Made by a program: the position numbers and the translations under genes | NCBI RefSeq assembly: GCF_000002995.4 | Contig: NW_025062476.1 | Coordinates: forward strand, 5,321,001-5,385,000 | DNA: 64,000 nucleotides | Source of the DNA: Brugia malayi | Lineage: Eukaryota > Nematoda > Chromadorea > Rhabditida > Onchocercidae | Direction: 5' to 3' | The notes under the pieces: generated by a model | Seen by the model: only the letters and a program-made list of their open reading frames with translations | What the model was told of the DNA's origin: nothing | Database searches by the model: none | In this document: piece after piece, positions 23,029 to 34,982 of the stretch | Layout of the letters: every line of letters begins with the position of its first letter | Position numbering within the stretch: the stretch's first letter is position 1

Positions 23029-26000
23029 ATGTCATCCATCATCATCAGAACCGCAGACCAAACAAAACGAAGATTGTGTGAAGTCCTCAACGAAATCAAG
23101 CGTCTGAACTTGGATTCGGTCGACCAAATGACAACAACCGACGAAACAATCCGTCTTCATCAGGAACGGAGAAGGATCACCCAAGAAAAAATCATGCATA
23201 TCCAAATATACATAGAGGCGTTGGAATCGGTCAATACAGAGTGGAAACAATTCATCCAGCAGATTTCAGTCTCAACCAAAAGAAAAGAAGAAGAAGATCG
23301 ATACCTTCAGATAAACGACGATGAATCAGGTATTACCAACTTAATTTTACAAGCAAAACAAACTGTAGTCATTTTAAAAATGTATCAAAATGATTCGGAG
23401 TTCATATTACAACGGCTAAATCAGTCTATGGTAAGGGAGGAAACAACTCAACCCAAGGAACCCACACAAGCGGGTAAATACCCTACAGTAAATCTCCCAC
23501 AACTACCACTGCCCACATTCAGTGGGAATCCAAGACGCTGGAGGGAATTTTGGAATAGCTTTGATACAGCTATACATCAACAAGCAATTCCCGATATCCA
23601 TAAACTAAATTATCTCATCACATGTCTCAAAGGAGACGCCCTCCAAGCTATCAGAGGTTATGACATAACTCCGGAGAATTACAGTGTCGTAAGAAATGTC
23701 CTCGTCGAAAAGTTTGGGCAGCCTTACGCCATCAAACGAGCCTTGTTCACCGAATTATACTCCATCAGAAAGAACGATAGAGAGTGGAAAGCAACGCTTG
23801 AGGCCATTGAGCGAACACTTCGACAATTGGAGGCCATCGGTGAGAATTTAGAGCAGTCCGGTATCGAAATAGCTGTGGAAGGGAAATTGCCAACCTGGAT
23901 CCTAGAACAGGTTTACAGAAGAAAGAGGCAGGAATCGTGGTCTGTCACCAAACTCCGAAACTTCCTCACGGAGCTTGCATCTGTGAACGAAGAAGTAGTA
24001 CAAAGCCAGTCCCTATGGTTTAAAGGGAATAAGGAGAATCAATCTCCAATAAAAGGCAAGCCAAGACCACGACACAATCCCAATGAGACTTCAGCCTTAA
24101 CAACCTCTGTTCCGGAGAAACCCATCATCAAAGCCCTATCAAGACCTTGTGCACTATGCAACAAGAATCACTGGGATGAAGAGTGCCAGATTTATCCCAC
24201 TCTCAAACAAAGGCTGGAACGTCTGAAGAAACTAAACGCTTGCCTCAACTGCTTCAAGATCGGACATATGGCAGCCAGATGCAAAAACAAGAAACGGAAT
24301 TGCTTCCACTGCAAGGGTCAGCACAATTCCGCGCTGTGCCCTAACAAATTCAAGGAAATGCCCAATAAACCAGAGGATCCAGACTCCACTACCACGACAA
24401 ATATAATAGTCGAAAAAGAGAAGAAACGTGACAAGCGCATCCTACTCTTATGCAAGCAGATAAATGTGTTCAACCCAACTAATCCAAATACTCAACAAAG
24501 GGCTTTAGCCCTATTCGACGTTGGATCACAATTATCCTTTGTTTCAAAGAACTTAGCCAAACAACTAATGCTTAACGAAACAGATGAAGGGAAATTAAAC
24601 ATCGCTTCATTCGGCAAAAAGGACCCGAACACGCACCTTACAACCAGAATTGAAATAGGGATAAAAATCGGAAAGGACCGTACAGTGTTGCTCGAAGCGA
24701 ACACCGTGGACTATTTAACAAACAAACTACAAGTAGTCAACTTAAGTGAAAGCGACATACGATCCCTCAAAGGAAGTCCAACAATTGATTTCCACAGTGA
24801 ATGGAAGCAACCGGATATATTAATAGGAGCCAACCACTTCTTTCAATTCATCAATTTCGACAAAGCAGAGAATCTGCAATCGGGATTCACACTGCTCCAC
24901 ACTAAAGTGGGCCCGATCCTGGCTGGGTCTGGCTATACAAAGAAAATTTCTCCCAATTCACGAATGTCCTCACAAATAGTTTACGCCGCTAACACGATCA
25001 ACGTTCCAGATTTAGATCAATTCTGGAAACTGGAACTAATAGGCATACAAGACAAACCCGAGATCAATGACGATGAAGAAGCCTTAAAACAATTTAAGCA
25101 AACGATTAGAAAATCCGATGGACGATACCAGGTCGCATGGCCATGGAAAGACACCAGTTCCAAATTAAGCGACAATTTCGAATTATGTCTCGGACGCTTA
25201 CAGTCGTTAATCAAGCGACTTCACCGCAACCAACATCTACTTACCACATACAATGAAACAATCAATGAACAGTTAAGATCCAATGTCATCGAAAGGGTAA
25301 GTCATTTCACAAACCATCAAGGTATTATCCATTACTTGCCCCATCATGAAGTGGTAAAATCAGATAACACCACGACAAAGGTCAGAATAGTTTATGACGC
25401 TTCCGCTCACCTCAGAGGCAGGAAAAGCTTAAACGATGTCTTGTATCGAGGCCCTATCACCCTTCCCGATTTAGCTGGAATATTAATTCGACTAAGAACA
25501 ATGAAAATCATCATAATAGCTGACGTCGAAAAAGCCTTCCTACAATTAGAGTTGCTGCCAACGGAACGGGACTGCACACGCTTTCTATGGGTAAAAGATA
25601 TTCAGAAACAGGTGGACAGAGATAATTTAATATGCTATCTATTCAAAAGGGTTCCCTTTGGAGTGATATCGTCACCCTTTTTATTATCAGCAACTCTCAA
25701 TTATCACTTGGAACATTATGAGACTGAAACTGCACGTGAAATCAAGAAGAATCTCTACGTCGACAATATCATCTTATCAGCGAGCCATGAAAAGGAAGCC
25801 TTGAATAAATATGAAGAAACAAAATCAATTTTCAAGGATGCGTCAATGAACGTGCGAGAATTCCTCTCAAATAACCAGACATTCAATGAGCAACTACCCA
25901 AGTCGGACCGAGCACGAATGAGTCAAATAAAGAAAATATTAGGGATTAAGTGGAATCCACACAAGGATCATATCCAAATAACACTAAATCCATGGACCGA

Positions 26001-26919
26001 ACAAACAACAACAAAAAGAACTATTCTACGGTTCATCGCCTCACAATACGACCCACTTGGATTCCTAGTACCACTGATAGTACCGTTCAAGATATTTCTC
26101 CAAGAACTCTGGAGAAAAAACATACATTGGGATCAACCCCTCGACAATCAATTGATTGAAATCTGGAACAATCTTGTGGTAGAATGCCCAACTCATATCA
26201 AGGAAATCCCGCGATTCACAATCGATTTATCACAACAAATTACCTTTCATGTTTTCACCGATGCATCTACAGTGGCATATGCTGCAGTAGTATACGCCCA
26301 TCAAAATACGCATACGTCGTTACTCTTTGCTAAATCATGAATAGCACCTATTAAAGGAATGACGATACCAAAGCTAGAATTACTAGCTATTCTCATCGGT
26401 GTACGCGCAGCTCAGTTTGTCATCAAACAAATGGAATTAGAAAATCCAAAGGTAGTGGTATGGTCGGACTCTCGCTGTGCACTACATTGGATACAAAACA
26501 ATTCTCGCCTCCTACCAAAATTTATACAGAATCGTGTGGAAGAAATACAAATGGCGAAATTCGCATATCGGTATATCTCAAGCGAACACAATCCAGCAGA
26601 CATTGCTACCAGAGGAACCATTCCGACTCGTCTAATAAGTTACGAGCCTTGGTGGAGCGGGCCCACATGGATCAATGGTAATGAACCGAATTGGCCTCAT
26701 TGGGAATACGACGTTCCACAAGAAGAGGATAACGAAGAAGATAAGAATATAGTAGCAACAACAACCACAGAAGAAATCATCAATACAAATCGAATCAATC
26801 TCCTGGAGGCAAAACGATTCAGTAAATGGAACGTCAAACTGAACGTCAAGCTCAACGTCAAACTTCATATTAACTCAAGGAGAAATTCTCCTCTACGATG
26901 GAAGAGGGTTAGTCTCTAA
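23029..26919 (+). pseudogene. BEL/Pao gag-pol, element A: open through RT, one nonsense codon in RNase H, integrase absent
   Basis: A single frame runs from 23008 to the TGA at 26338-26340 (1110 codons) and resumes in the same frame to 26919. The TGA sits in a KS-stop-IAP context where an Arg codon is expected, so it is a simple nonsense change. Order: coiled gag N-terminus (start at 23029, or ATG 23008 overlapping the PBS); conserved gag block PTVNLPQLPLPTF; three zinc knuckles including CLNCFKIGHMAARC; aspartic-protease-like LFDVGSQLSF; reverse transcriptase with ADVEKAFLQLEL and YVDN in the active-site box; RNase H with HVFTDAST and WSDSRCALHW. After RFSKW, where the zinc-binding integrase region should begin, there is a triplicated 12-mer and then unrelated sequence. 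The element cannot integrate by itself. GC content is visibly higher than in the env part and in element B. Confidence 0.92.
26830..26865 (+). repeat. Three tandem 12-mers at the pol/env junction
   Basis: aacgtcaaactg, aacgtcaagctc and aacgtcaaactt lie head to tail exactly where family A pol sequence ends and AT-rich env-like sequence begins. Confidence 0.9.
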
Positions 26920-28012
26920 CCTTGAAGATATAAAAGACTGTTCGACACAAAAGGGTGAATGCATAACGAATACTAGCATTATCATATGGAATAGCAATGA
27001 TACGACCAATCATTGTTTATATCGAAAGATCGGAAGATTCAAGGCTACAAAGTATAACAATCACTTCATCATCGATGAGATACAAGCATCGCTTATAATT
27101 GATAAAAACCCCCCTGTATTAAACACCAAAATTTGTAGATTCACCTCTCCAATTTTAATGCAGGGCGATATAGTTATTGAACTAGACGTTGAAGATGACT
27201 CGAACTCTACTACAAAATTCAAACGAAGAGTAACAAATAAACTATTAATGATGGAAAAGTCTCCGGATAGAAAGTACGATCCTGAAAATGTAAAACTTCA
27301 ATACCTTTCTGATTCACTAAGACAAGAATTTCTTCAACAACTGCCAAAACAGAAATAACTTATTACTTTTGATCAAATGGCTATCAATCAGCAATCCTAC
27401 CCTTGCCACGAAACTAATACTTCAAAGAAACGATGTGATAGCTAAAAGAATTAACGGAAATTTGATGGTGGCTCCTTGCAAATCAGAACAATCAACAATC
27501 GAAAATATCGAATTCAAAGGAGATTTAATAAGTAAGTTTGAAATTGAGAGAATTAATGCAGAATTGGAAATCCTAACTCAAACCCAAAAAACAATTAATT
27601 CAATACCACATCAAATGAAGGATGAACTCTTTTGGTAAGAAATCTCTGAAGAAGGAGAAGAAATTATCAAACAAATGGAAAGGGAATTCGATGAAATTGT
27701 TCTACCGATAGAAGAAGAATTTGAAAACTTGATAACAAATTGGAAATTGATTTTTATCTGTATAATAATCGTGACATTATTAACTATTTTAGTTATTATT
27801 AAATGGAAATTTAAATTAGTTCAATCTCTCCTTTGTAATACTTCAAAACGAAATTCAAATCAAACTACCATCATTACTCTCCCTACAGAATCACCACACA
27901 CTCAATTTCTAACTAAAGAAGAAATCCCACCTATTAAACTCCATACATTTAACTATATACCTCAAAATCACTCTCTCAAATTACCTCTTAAAACAATTTC
28001 TCTCCCCCTTTG
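26870..28012 (+). pseudogene. Degenerate env-like reading frame of a BEL/Pao element
   Basis: Broken frames (about 26873-27357, 27369-27638, 27675-28031) interrupted by a stop and a frame change. The first contains several Cys. The last has a membrane segment (LIFICIIIVTLLTILVIIKW) followed by a cytoplasmic-type tail, just upstream of the 3' LTR. Position between pol and LTR plus a C-terminal membrane anchor is the layout of retroelement env genes. I could not match it to a specific envelope family, so env-like is inference. Base composition is AT-rich, like element B. Non-functional as it stands. Confidence 0.6.
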
Positions 28013-28016
28013 GGAG

Positions 28017-28159
28017 TGTCGCGAATTATAATTTCGCAAAAACTTCTAACTAATTTCATACTACCATAAATCATCTCTTCTTTTCGTTGTAAACAATTCC
28101 AATTCTTTACACATATACTTTTTCTGTAAAATTGAAATTAGCTTTCATTTTAATCTTTT
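28017..28159 (+). repeat. 5' 143 bp of a family B LTR, plus orientation, truncated
   Basis: Begins TGTCGCGAATTATAATTTCG directly after tttgggag, as a 3' LTR would. It is nearly identical to the inverted sequence at 31257-31399; the clear difference is actacc versus actatc. The match stops at the shared tttt where the minus-strand element begins. Confidence 0.88.
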
Positions 28160-30935
28160 CGTTCTTTCATATTCATGTAAGGCCTCTTCTGTTCCATTAG
28201 CTGATATAATAACGTTGTCTACGTATAAGTTCTTTCTTATCTCCCATGCCAATTCACTACCATGATTTTCTAGGTGGTAATTTAATGTTGCTGCTAATAA
28301 GAAGGGTGAAGATATTATTCCAAAAGGAACTCTCTTAAATCGGTAACATTTTATATTTTCATTGGTTAGTTCTTTATTAATATCATCTAACCAAAGAAAA
28401 CGTGTACAATTTCTTTCCTCATTTTGTAGTTCTAGTTGTAAAAATGCCTTTTCGATATCAGCGGTTATTACTATTTTCATCATCCGAAAACGTAATATTA
28501 CTCCAACTAAATCCGGTAACATTACTGGACCTCGATATAGTACTTCATTTAAGCTTTTAAAACCTTTGTGATGTGCTGAGGCATCATATACTATTCTTAA
28601 TTTAGTTGTTGATTTACTAGGAGTTAATACTTCATGATGTGGTAAGTAATGAATAACGCCTACCTCATCCTTTGGAGGTACTTCTTCAATTATACCTGAA
28701 TGTAGTTGATCCATAAGTATTTGATGATATGAATGGAGATTTGAATTATGTTGTAGGCGGTTGATCAAATTCTTCAATCGTCCCAGGCATAATCCATCAT
28801 TATTGCTTAATTTTTGTTTGGAGTCCTTCCATGGCCAACAAACCTGATATCTTCCAGCTTGCTTGATGATGGTCCGTTTGAAATGCTTTAAAGCTTGATC
28901 ATCATCATCATCTTGAGGTGATTCTTGGATACCAATCGTCTCTAATTTCCAAAAATTTTCTAGCTCCGAGTTAATATTGGCGTTTGTAGAATATACTACT
29001 TCTTTAGGATATAATTCGTTCTTGCAAAGCTTCTTAATATCTCCACTTCCAACAATCATAGGACCAACTTTTGATTGAACCAACATATGCCGTGATTTCA
29101 ATTCCTTGATTTCTTGTAGACTAATAAATTTGAAAAAATAGTCAGCTCCAATCAATACATCAGGTTTTTTCCAGTAATTTGTTAAATTTTGAATTTGAAA
29201 TTCATTTGATGTCTCCACTACCTGCAATTCGTTCGTTAGATAATCAATTATATTTGCTTGTAGTGGTATGATTTCGCTTTCGGTAGTTAGCACATTTAGT
29301 TGTATGCGAGCAGTGGGACATGATTTCGGTTCTTTCATACCAAATGGAGCTATTCTCATAATTTGAGTTTCTGTTTCGGTTAACTTTAATTGACGTGATA
29401 ATTTTTTGGAGATGAAGGAGAGTTGCGATCCAATATCAAATAATGCAAGGGCATTTTGTTGTAGTTGAGGTTGTGATGGATTAAAAACCTTTATCTCCTT
29501 ACATAAAAGTAAAGTTTCCTTTGTCTGTTTGGATCGAGTTGTTAATGTCGAGTTGTAGAGGGAAGTTGAACAATCCTTTCGTTTCGAAGGTTCAATTCTT
29601 TCTTGCTCTTCATTTCTTTGAGACATTGTATTGTTTAAAGAAAGTGAATTCCTTTTATTACATAAAGCACTATTATGTGAGCTTTTGCAATAAAAACATT
29701 GTTTTTTGACATTACAATTCTGTCCTTTGTGACTGTCTCTAAGATTGAGACGACTAAGTCGAGCATTGAGAGTCGTGTAGTTCACGCAATCGCTGATTGC
29801 AGAATACACATGGTCGTCTTTTCGTTGTTGTAGTTTTTGAAGCATTTTGATTATCCTTTATTGTCGACAGTGCTGAAGTTCCTCCGGGATTGTATCGTTG
29901 TTTTTGTTCCTGTTTGGTAGTTGTAGATTTAATATTGAGTTGAGTGAGTGAATGTTGACAGTTTCTAATCTGTTCATTCACATTAACTAAACTTGTTAAA
30001 AAGTTTCTTAGTTTGAGAATTGACCAAGGCATGTCCTTCTTCTTATGTTTATATATTTTATGTAATATCCATAATGGCAACTTGCTCTCGATCAAGATTT
30101 TAATATTTGAATGCTCAAGGCTTTCTCCTAGAGCTTCTAACTGGCGCAGTACTCGTTCTATATTTTCAATTGTTCCAATCCATTCTCTTTCATTTCGTTT
30201 AATTGATTAGAGTTCGTTGTATAGTAATGTTGTTACTATTGAGTGATCGCCATATTTTTCATTGAGCAGTTTTCTGATGACTTCATAATTCTCTGGAGCT
30301 ATATCATATCCAGATATTGCTTGTAGAGCCTTTCCTTTAAGACATGAGTACATGTAATTCAATTTTTGTATTTCTGGAATCGCTTGTGTGTGGACTGCTG
30401 CGTTAAAACTGCTCCAAAATTGTCGCCATTGTCTAGGGTCTCCATCGAAAGTAGGGAGCGATAAATGAGGAAGATTTACATTAATATTTGAAGAAGGAGT
30501 AAATTTTGCTTCTTCTTTTGTTTGTTTGTTCGTCAACTCCTTTGAGAGTTGTTTTAAGTTTTGGTCGACTTCATCCTTGTGCATTGCCAGTGTTATTACA
30601 GCTTCCTTTCCTTCGTGTAATAATTGAAATATTCCTTAGTCACCTTCTGTTACTGTTTTGTATTTTTCTTCCTCTTCTTCTCTTCTTTTCATCGTGACGA
30701 TTTGTTGAGTATATGTGAACCATTTATCGTTGATAGATTCAAGCGTAGTTACGCATAATTGGATTCTTCGAAGTTTATCTTCTAACACTCTTTTTCTTAT
30801 CACATAAAAATCTTCTTTTTCTTCTATTGTCATACTTGGATCTGGAAATTTGATCTCCAGTTGATTTACTTCTTTAAGAAGACTGACTAACCTTTCCTTT
30901 GCCGGTTGAAAGCTCGCGATAATGTGGCTTGACAT
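28160..30935 (-). pseudogene. BEL/Pao gag-pol, element B, decayed and truncated in RT
   Basis: Reads leftward from ATG 30935 (MSSHIIASFQ), just after the PBS. Gag is broken by a TGA/TAA near 30638, by a stop near 30207 and by frame changes near 29760-29850. The conserved block NVNLPHLSLPTF, one zinc knuckle (CFYCKSSHNSALC) and remnants of others remain. A long frame (29845-28145) holds LFDIGSQLSF and RT motifs ADIEKAFLQLEL and YVDN. The sequence stops shortly after YVDN and abuts the plus-oriented LTR fragment, so the rest of RT, RNase H, integrase and env are missing. It is similar to but clearly diverged from element A, hence a separate subfamily. It is more AT-rich than element A. Confidence 0.9.
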
Positions 30936-30936
30936 G

Positions 30937-30955
30937 TTCCCGGCTCGTGGCACCA
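30937..30955 (-). other. Primer binding site of BEL element B
   Basis: Inverted copy of tggtgccacgagccgggaa between the LTR end (nine bases away) and the gag ATG. Identical to the sites of the other two copies. Confidence 0.82.
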
Positions 30956-30964
30956 AAAAATTTT

Positions 30965-31399
30965 TGTCATGAAAGGTTTGTCTGGTTGATATTCGAATAG
31001 TTGCAATATAGTAGGAAGATTAATAAACCTTTATTTTTCGCAAACGTAGTATTAATAAACAGAGCAATAAAATTAAGAGAGAAAAAATTTATATTAAAGA
31101 AGAAGATCGGAAGAATTGATATTGGTTAACAGAGTAGTAGTCGACAGTGATGATAATGATTTACCTTTTTTTGTTAGAATTGAATTTATATGAGTGAGGA
31201 TTGGGCGTGTCTAGGATAAAAATCATATGTGTAAAGAATTGAAAGGGTTTACAACAAAAAGATTAAAATGAAAGCTAATTTCAATTTTACAGAAAAAGTA
31301 TATGTGTAAAGAATTGGAATTGTTTACAACGAAAAGAAGAGATGATTTATGATAGTATGAAATTAGTTAGAAGTTTTTGCGAAATTATAATTCGCGACA
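30965..31399 (-). repeat. 5' LTR of BEL element B (435 bp)
   Basis: Read leftward it starts TGTCGCGAATT and ends TTTCATGACA, so the termini are TGTC...GACA. It contains a TATA-like CTCATATAAATTC and an AATAAAGG near the end. The first 143 bases are repeated in inverted orientation at 28017-28159. No SL1-like sequence is present here, unlike LTR A. Confidence 0.88.
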
Positions 31400-32330
31400 C
31401 AATTCATATACTATGAGCATCTATCATGTATTGTCTATTACAACTCATAGTAGCCATTTATCATAATGTCTGGACAAACCATTGTACTCTCTTTCGTAAT
31501 ATCCATTCAATTCATTGTGATATCCATTTTTAAACTTATTGTTAAAGTTACTTACTATCATTTTTTGTACAAAAATGTCTTATTATAAACCACTCCCACA
31601 TTTTAACACATATAATGTAAGATAATTGCTACATAAAGATCACCATTGTTAAAAGATTTAGTATATGTGTAATTTATTGCCAAGGACTGACGATTCCACT
31701 TTCAATTGTTTTCTATCAACGTTTTGTCCTATTACTTTGCTAATAAAGAACTTGGATTATATTTCTGTTACCTCACGCATTTACATTTACATCCAAGACA
31801 ATCTCCCTGCGATCAAACACCTCTCCCAATATTATTAATTAAACAATCAAAACCTTCCACGTCAACATACAAGAATTGGAAGATTTACTTGATTGTAGAA
31901 TAAGCACTTCAACTGATGTAGTAACAAAGCTGTTACGTTGGCCGTGGGATCAAGCCGTGGATTTAATCGCTCACTCAAATTATCAAATAAAATATTTATT
32001 GAAACCACTCCTACTTACAATATGTAAATGTGTTTTTCTTTATATATATGAATAAAATTATTGCTTCAGACTGGAGATGTAACTCCTTTTAATTTAACCA
32101 TTATTTCCTGTTCGTTTTACTTTAACCATCACTTGTTGTCCCTTTTTTTATTTTAAAAATCACACATGGTCCTTTATTCTTGCTAATAAATATTTTCAAG
32201 TATTTCTGTGTTGTTTGACACTGCTGTCAACTGCATCTGAACGAATTCCTTCAGGAGCAAAGAATAAGAAAAAAAAAAAATCATTCTTCACCAAATATTT
32301 GACTTGCCAAACCTTAAAAAAAAGAAAATT
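31400..32330. other. Possible diverged LTR-type sequence, otherwise no gene
   Basis: Contains ttcaggagcaaagaataag near 32250, resembling ttcaggatcaaagaataaag near 21600 upstream of the decayed gag copy; later blocks are also vaguely alike. This suggests an old LTR fragment. No coding exon was found. Confidence 0.3.
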
Positions 32331-33879
32331 CACAACTTCAATCTCTAATTATAATAAATTAATTACAAATGCTAATCTATTTGAAATACTGGTTTCCTAG
32401 AATTGATGTGAATTTCCAAGATATATCACACGGATTCTAATTGCGCTTCTGCGAAGCGTTTATTTCCTACAACTTTCATGAAGCATAAAAATCAATATGC
32501 AATTAAGTGAGATCTAATTCAGTCATTTTTTGTATGGAATAATAATAAGTTAACTTGACAAAACGAAAAAAAAAATGCAGTTTGTAAAAGTACAAAAAAG
32601 TGCATTCTTTAATAATGGTGGAAATTACTGCTGTTGGATGGTAAAGTTAACAGAAATTATGCAATAAGTACTGGAAAAAAAAAAACTAAAATATATCCGA
32701 AATAATTCTATATTACAAGACAGTAATTTGTAGTTTAAAAATTTTCTCATTTATATATTCCTTAAACAAATATAAAACTGTTTCAATTTTATATTTCAAG
32801 TGAGAAAACACTTGTGTAGCGTTGATTTTCCAGTTTACAGCTTAGTTGTCTAGAATGTTACAATCTATTAATAAAAAATATGTGCACTGCTTAATATGTT
32901 GAAAATTACTCTTAATTTTGTTGTTAAGACCTTCCAGTCACGTAGTCAAGTTTTCTCGATTGTTAAAAATTATGAACTCTTTTTGTCTAATTTATTCTTT
33001 TCGTTATCAACTAAATCTACCTACAATGTTGAAATTTTGTGGAGCACTTTTAATATGACAGTATAAGCAACTAACGACTGTCACTCGATAGTGGCAGCAG
33101 CTCTTTAATACACTATAATCGTGCCCTTTCTTGTAAGTCAATGTTCACTATGTAAAGAGTTGAATTGTCTTCGCTCAGTTTTTTTCGATTTTGATATCTT
33201 TCAATTCTTTGGATTTGGTTCATTCAGTTAATTTTACTTTCATGAATGATAGCATAATAACAGAAGTAACATTAATGGGACGGAAAAAGAATGACAGTTG
33301 TAGATGGGAAGTACGACATAGCGAAATTTAATGGACTGTTGATACGATATTGTAAAAGAACAATAAAGCTTGTCAACATTATGATAAGAACACCTACTAA
33401 AAAATTTTCCTGACATGTCAAAATGATATATTTCTTGGAAAAAAAAAAAACTTCAAAGAATTTATATAACAAGTTATTTAGTACGTAAATCATTTTCTTG
33501 CTAATCCACAGTCTAATATATTAAACGACTTAAAGGCAACTACGAACAACAAATAATTCAATTTTATTGAAAAATGATCGATGATGCTAAACTGAATAAC
33601 CTTTGTGATTATCTTAATGTCCATCAATATCATAATTCACTAAAAAATTTGAATTAAATGAAATCTGATATAGGTCATTATGTTTATTCAAATTTTATTT
33701 AGCATGCAAACAGAACCCACTACAATGAAAAAAATTGAAAACATTTCAATATGTTGTTTGGTGTTTGGCAAAATATAAAAATTTTGGAATTTATAAAATC
33801 GTATAAAATTCATTCAAATGTTGCTGGATATCAGTTATATGCATTCGCATTCTCTTTTCAAATTTAGCTATTTATTTGA
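32331..33879. other. Gene-poor AT-rich region
   Basis: No exon, RNA gene or clear repeat was recognised here. Confidence 0.45.
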
Positions 33880-34982
33880 TTATGATTGTTCAAAAAATTT
33901 GGGATCACCGCGTTGATATGATACCGATGGGGTTACTCTGTCAAATTTGGGACGACGTATATCCAACAAATAATTCAAATTTCTTGCTTCCACAACCAAA
34001 CAAAATAAATGTTGCACCATGTATCGATAATTTGTATCATGTAAGATCCAAGTGCCGCTTGAATCACAAACAAGCTCACCCATATTACCATTTCCATGAT
34101 GAGCTTTTTCAACAATTATTTGTGGCACAGAAATTTCATTTTTATCAATATACGGCAGCACAAATAAGCCGGTTTTGCTAAAATTATATTATTTCCTAAT
34201 TTACATTTTATGCCACAAATAATCTATTTAATTCATTAAATCATTTCTTCTCTTTCCTCTTAATCAATTTACATTTTCTATTACCGTTTTTTTTTTTCTG
34301 AAACAAAGCAAAATAAGAAGTTCAAAAGCTAGACGCACTGTATTATTAAATCATTTTAGTAATTAAATCTTTGTTTGTTTATAACTTACTTAGCATTCAA
34401 ATCGGTGCCAGTAACAGCTACATACACTGCAACTTCTTTAATGTTTGTCATATTTCGTTGACAATAAACTGTTGCAGTTAAACATCGGCGGTGATAATGA
34501 TATACCTTATATTTGCCACAGGTAAGACCACGTTGTAATGCTGGACAATTCTGAAGCACTGTTTCCGGATTCAGTTCAGTACAATTCCGTTGACATAAAG
34601 GATGCTCATCTGTAATGGATGAAAAAAAAAAATAACTTTTTACTTCATGTTCGTATATTTTAACTATTTATAGATGCAAATGAAATGTCATAGCAAATTT
34701 CAACTTCCCATTAATCATTAGAAATGTTTCTCAGACTCTTTCAGAACCTTTGAATCGCTAAAGACCAATTACTTTCTACATAATTCTCCAAGTTACGCAC
34801 GATCTGATGAAAAATAAACAAATATTCCCTTGTTGTTCAATGCTTTGATATGAACGTAGCAACTGATTGTCCTTCAACTGCCATTCATCCAGGTTTTTGC
34901 CAAATAATACAAATTGATCTGATAGAATTGATTCTTTTAGCAAAATAATTAATAGGCCACTTAGATTCAGGAAGCGCAGCAT
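33880..34982 (-). CDS. Secreted C6-domain (DUF281-like) nematode protein
   Basis: Three exons, 34982-34820, 34609-34390 and 34177-33880, join in phase to 681 nt, 226 residues, with ATG at 34982 and TAA at 33882-33880. The N-terminus [20 protein letters not shown] is a signal peptide. The second and third exons carry Cys spacing like the nematode C6 domain: [39 protein letters not shown] and [12 protein letters not shown], the last resembling the family's closing C-N-S-x-G-x-W motif. About 70 residues follow without further domain signs. C6 proteins are extracellular nematode proteins of unknown function. The first donor (GTTTAT at 34819) is weak, so the exon 1 end could differ. No frame over 100 codons reveals this gene. 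Confidence 0.78.

Noticed and set aside
31706..31903. 65-codon plus frame after the BEL cluster
   Set aside because: No family character and no splice continuation; the surroundings look like old LTR-type sequence.
33876..34181. Plus-strand 101-codon frame
   Set aside because: Shadow of the last exon of the C6 gene on the opposite strand, which has Cys pattern and phase support.
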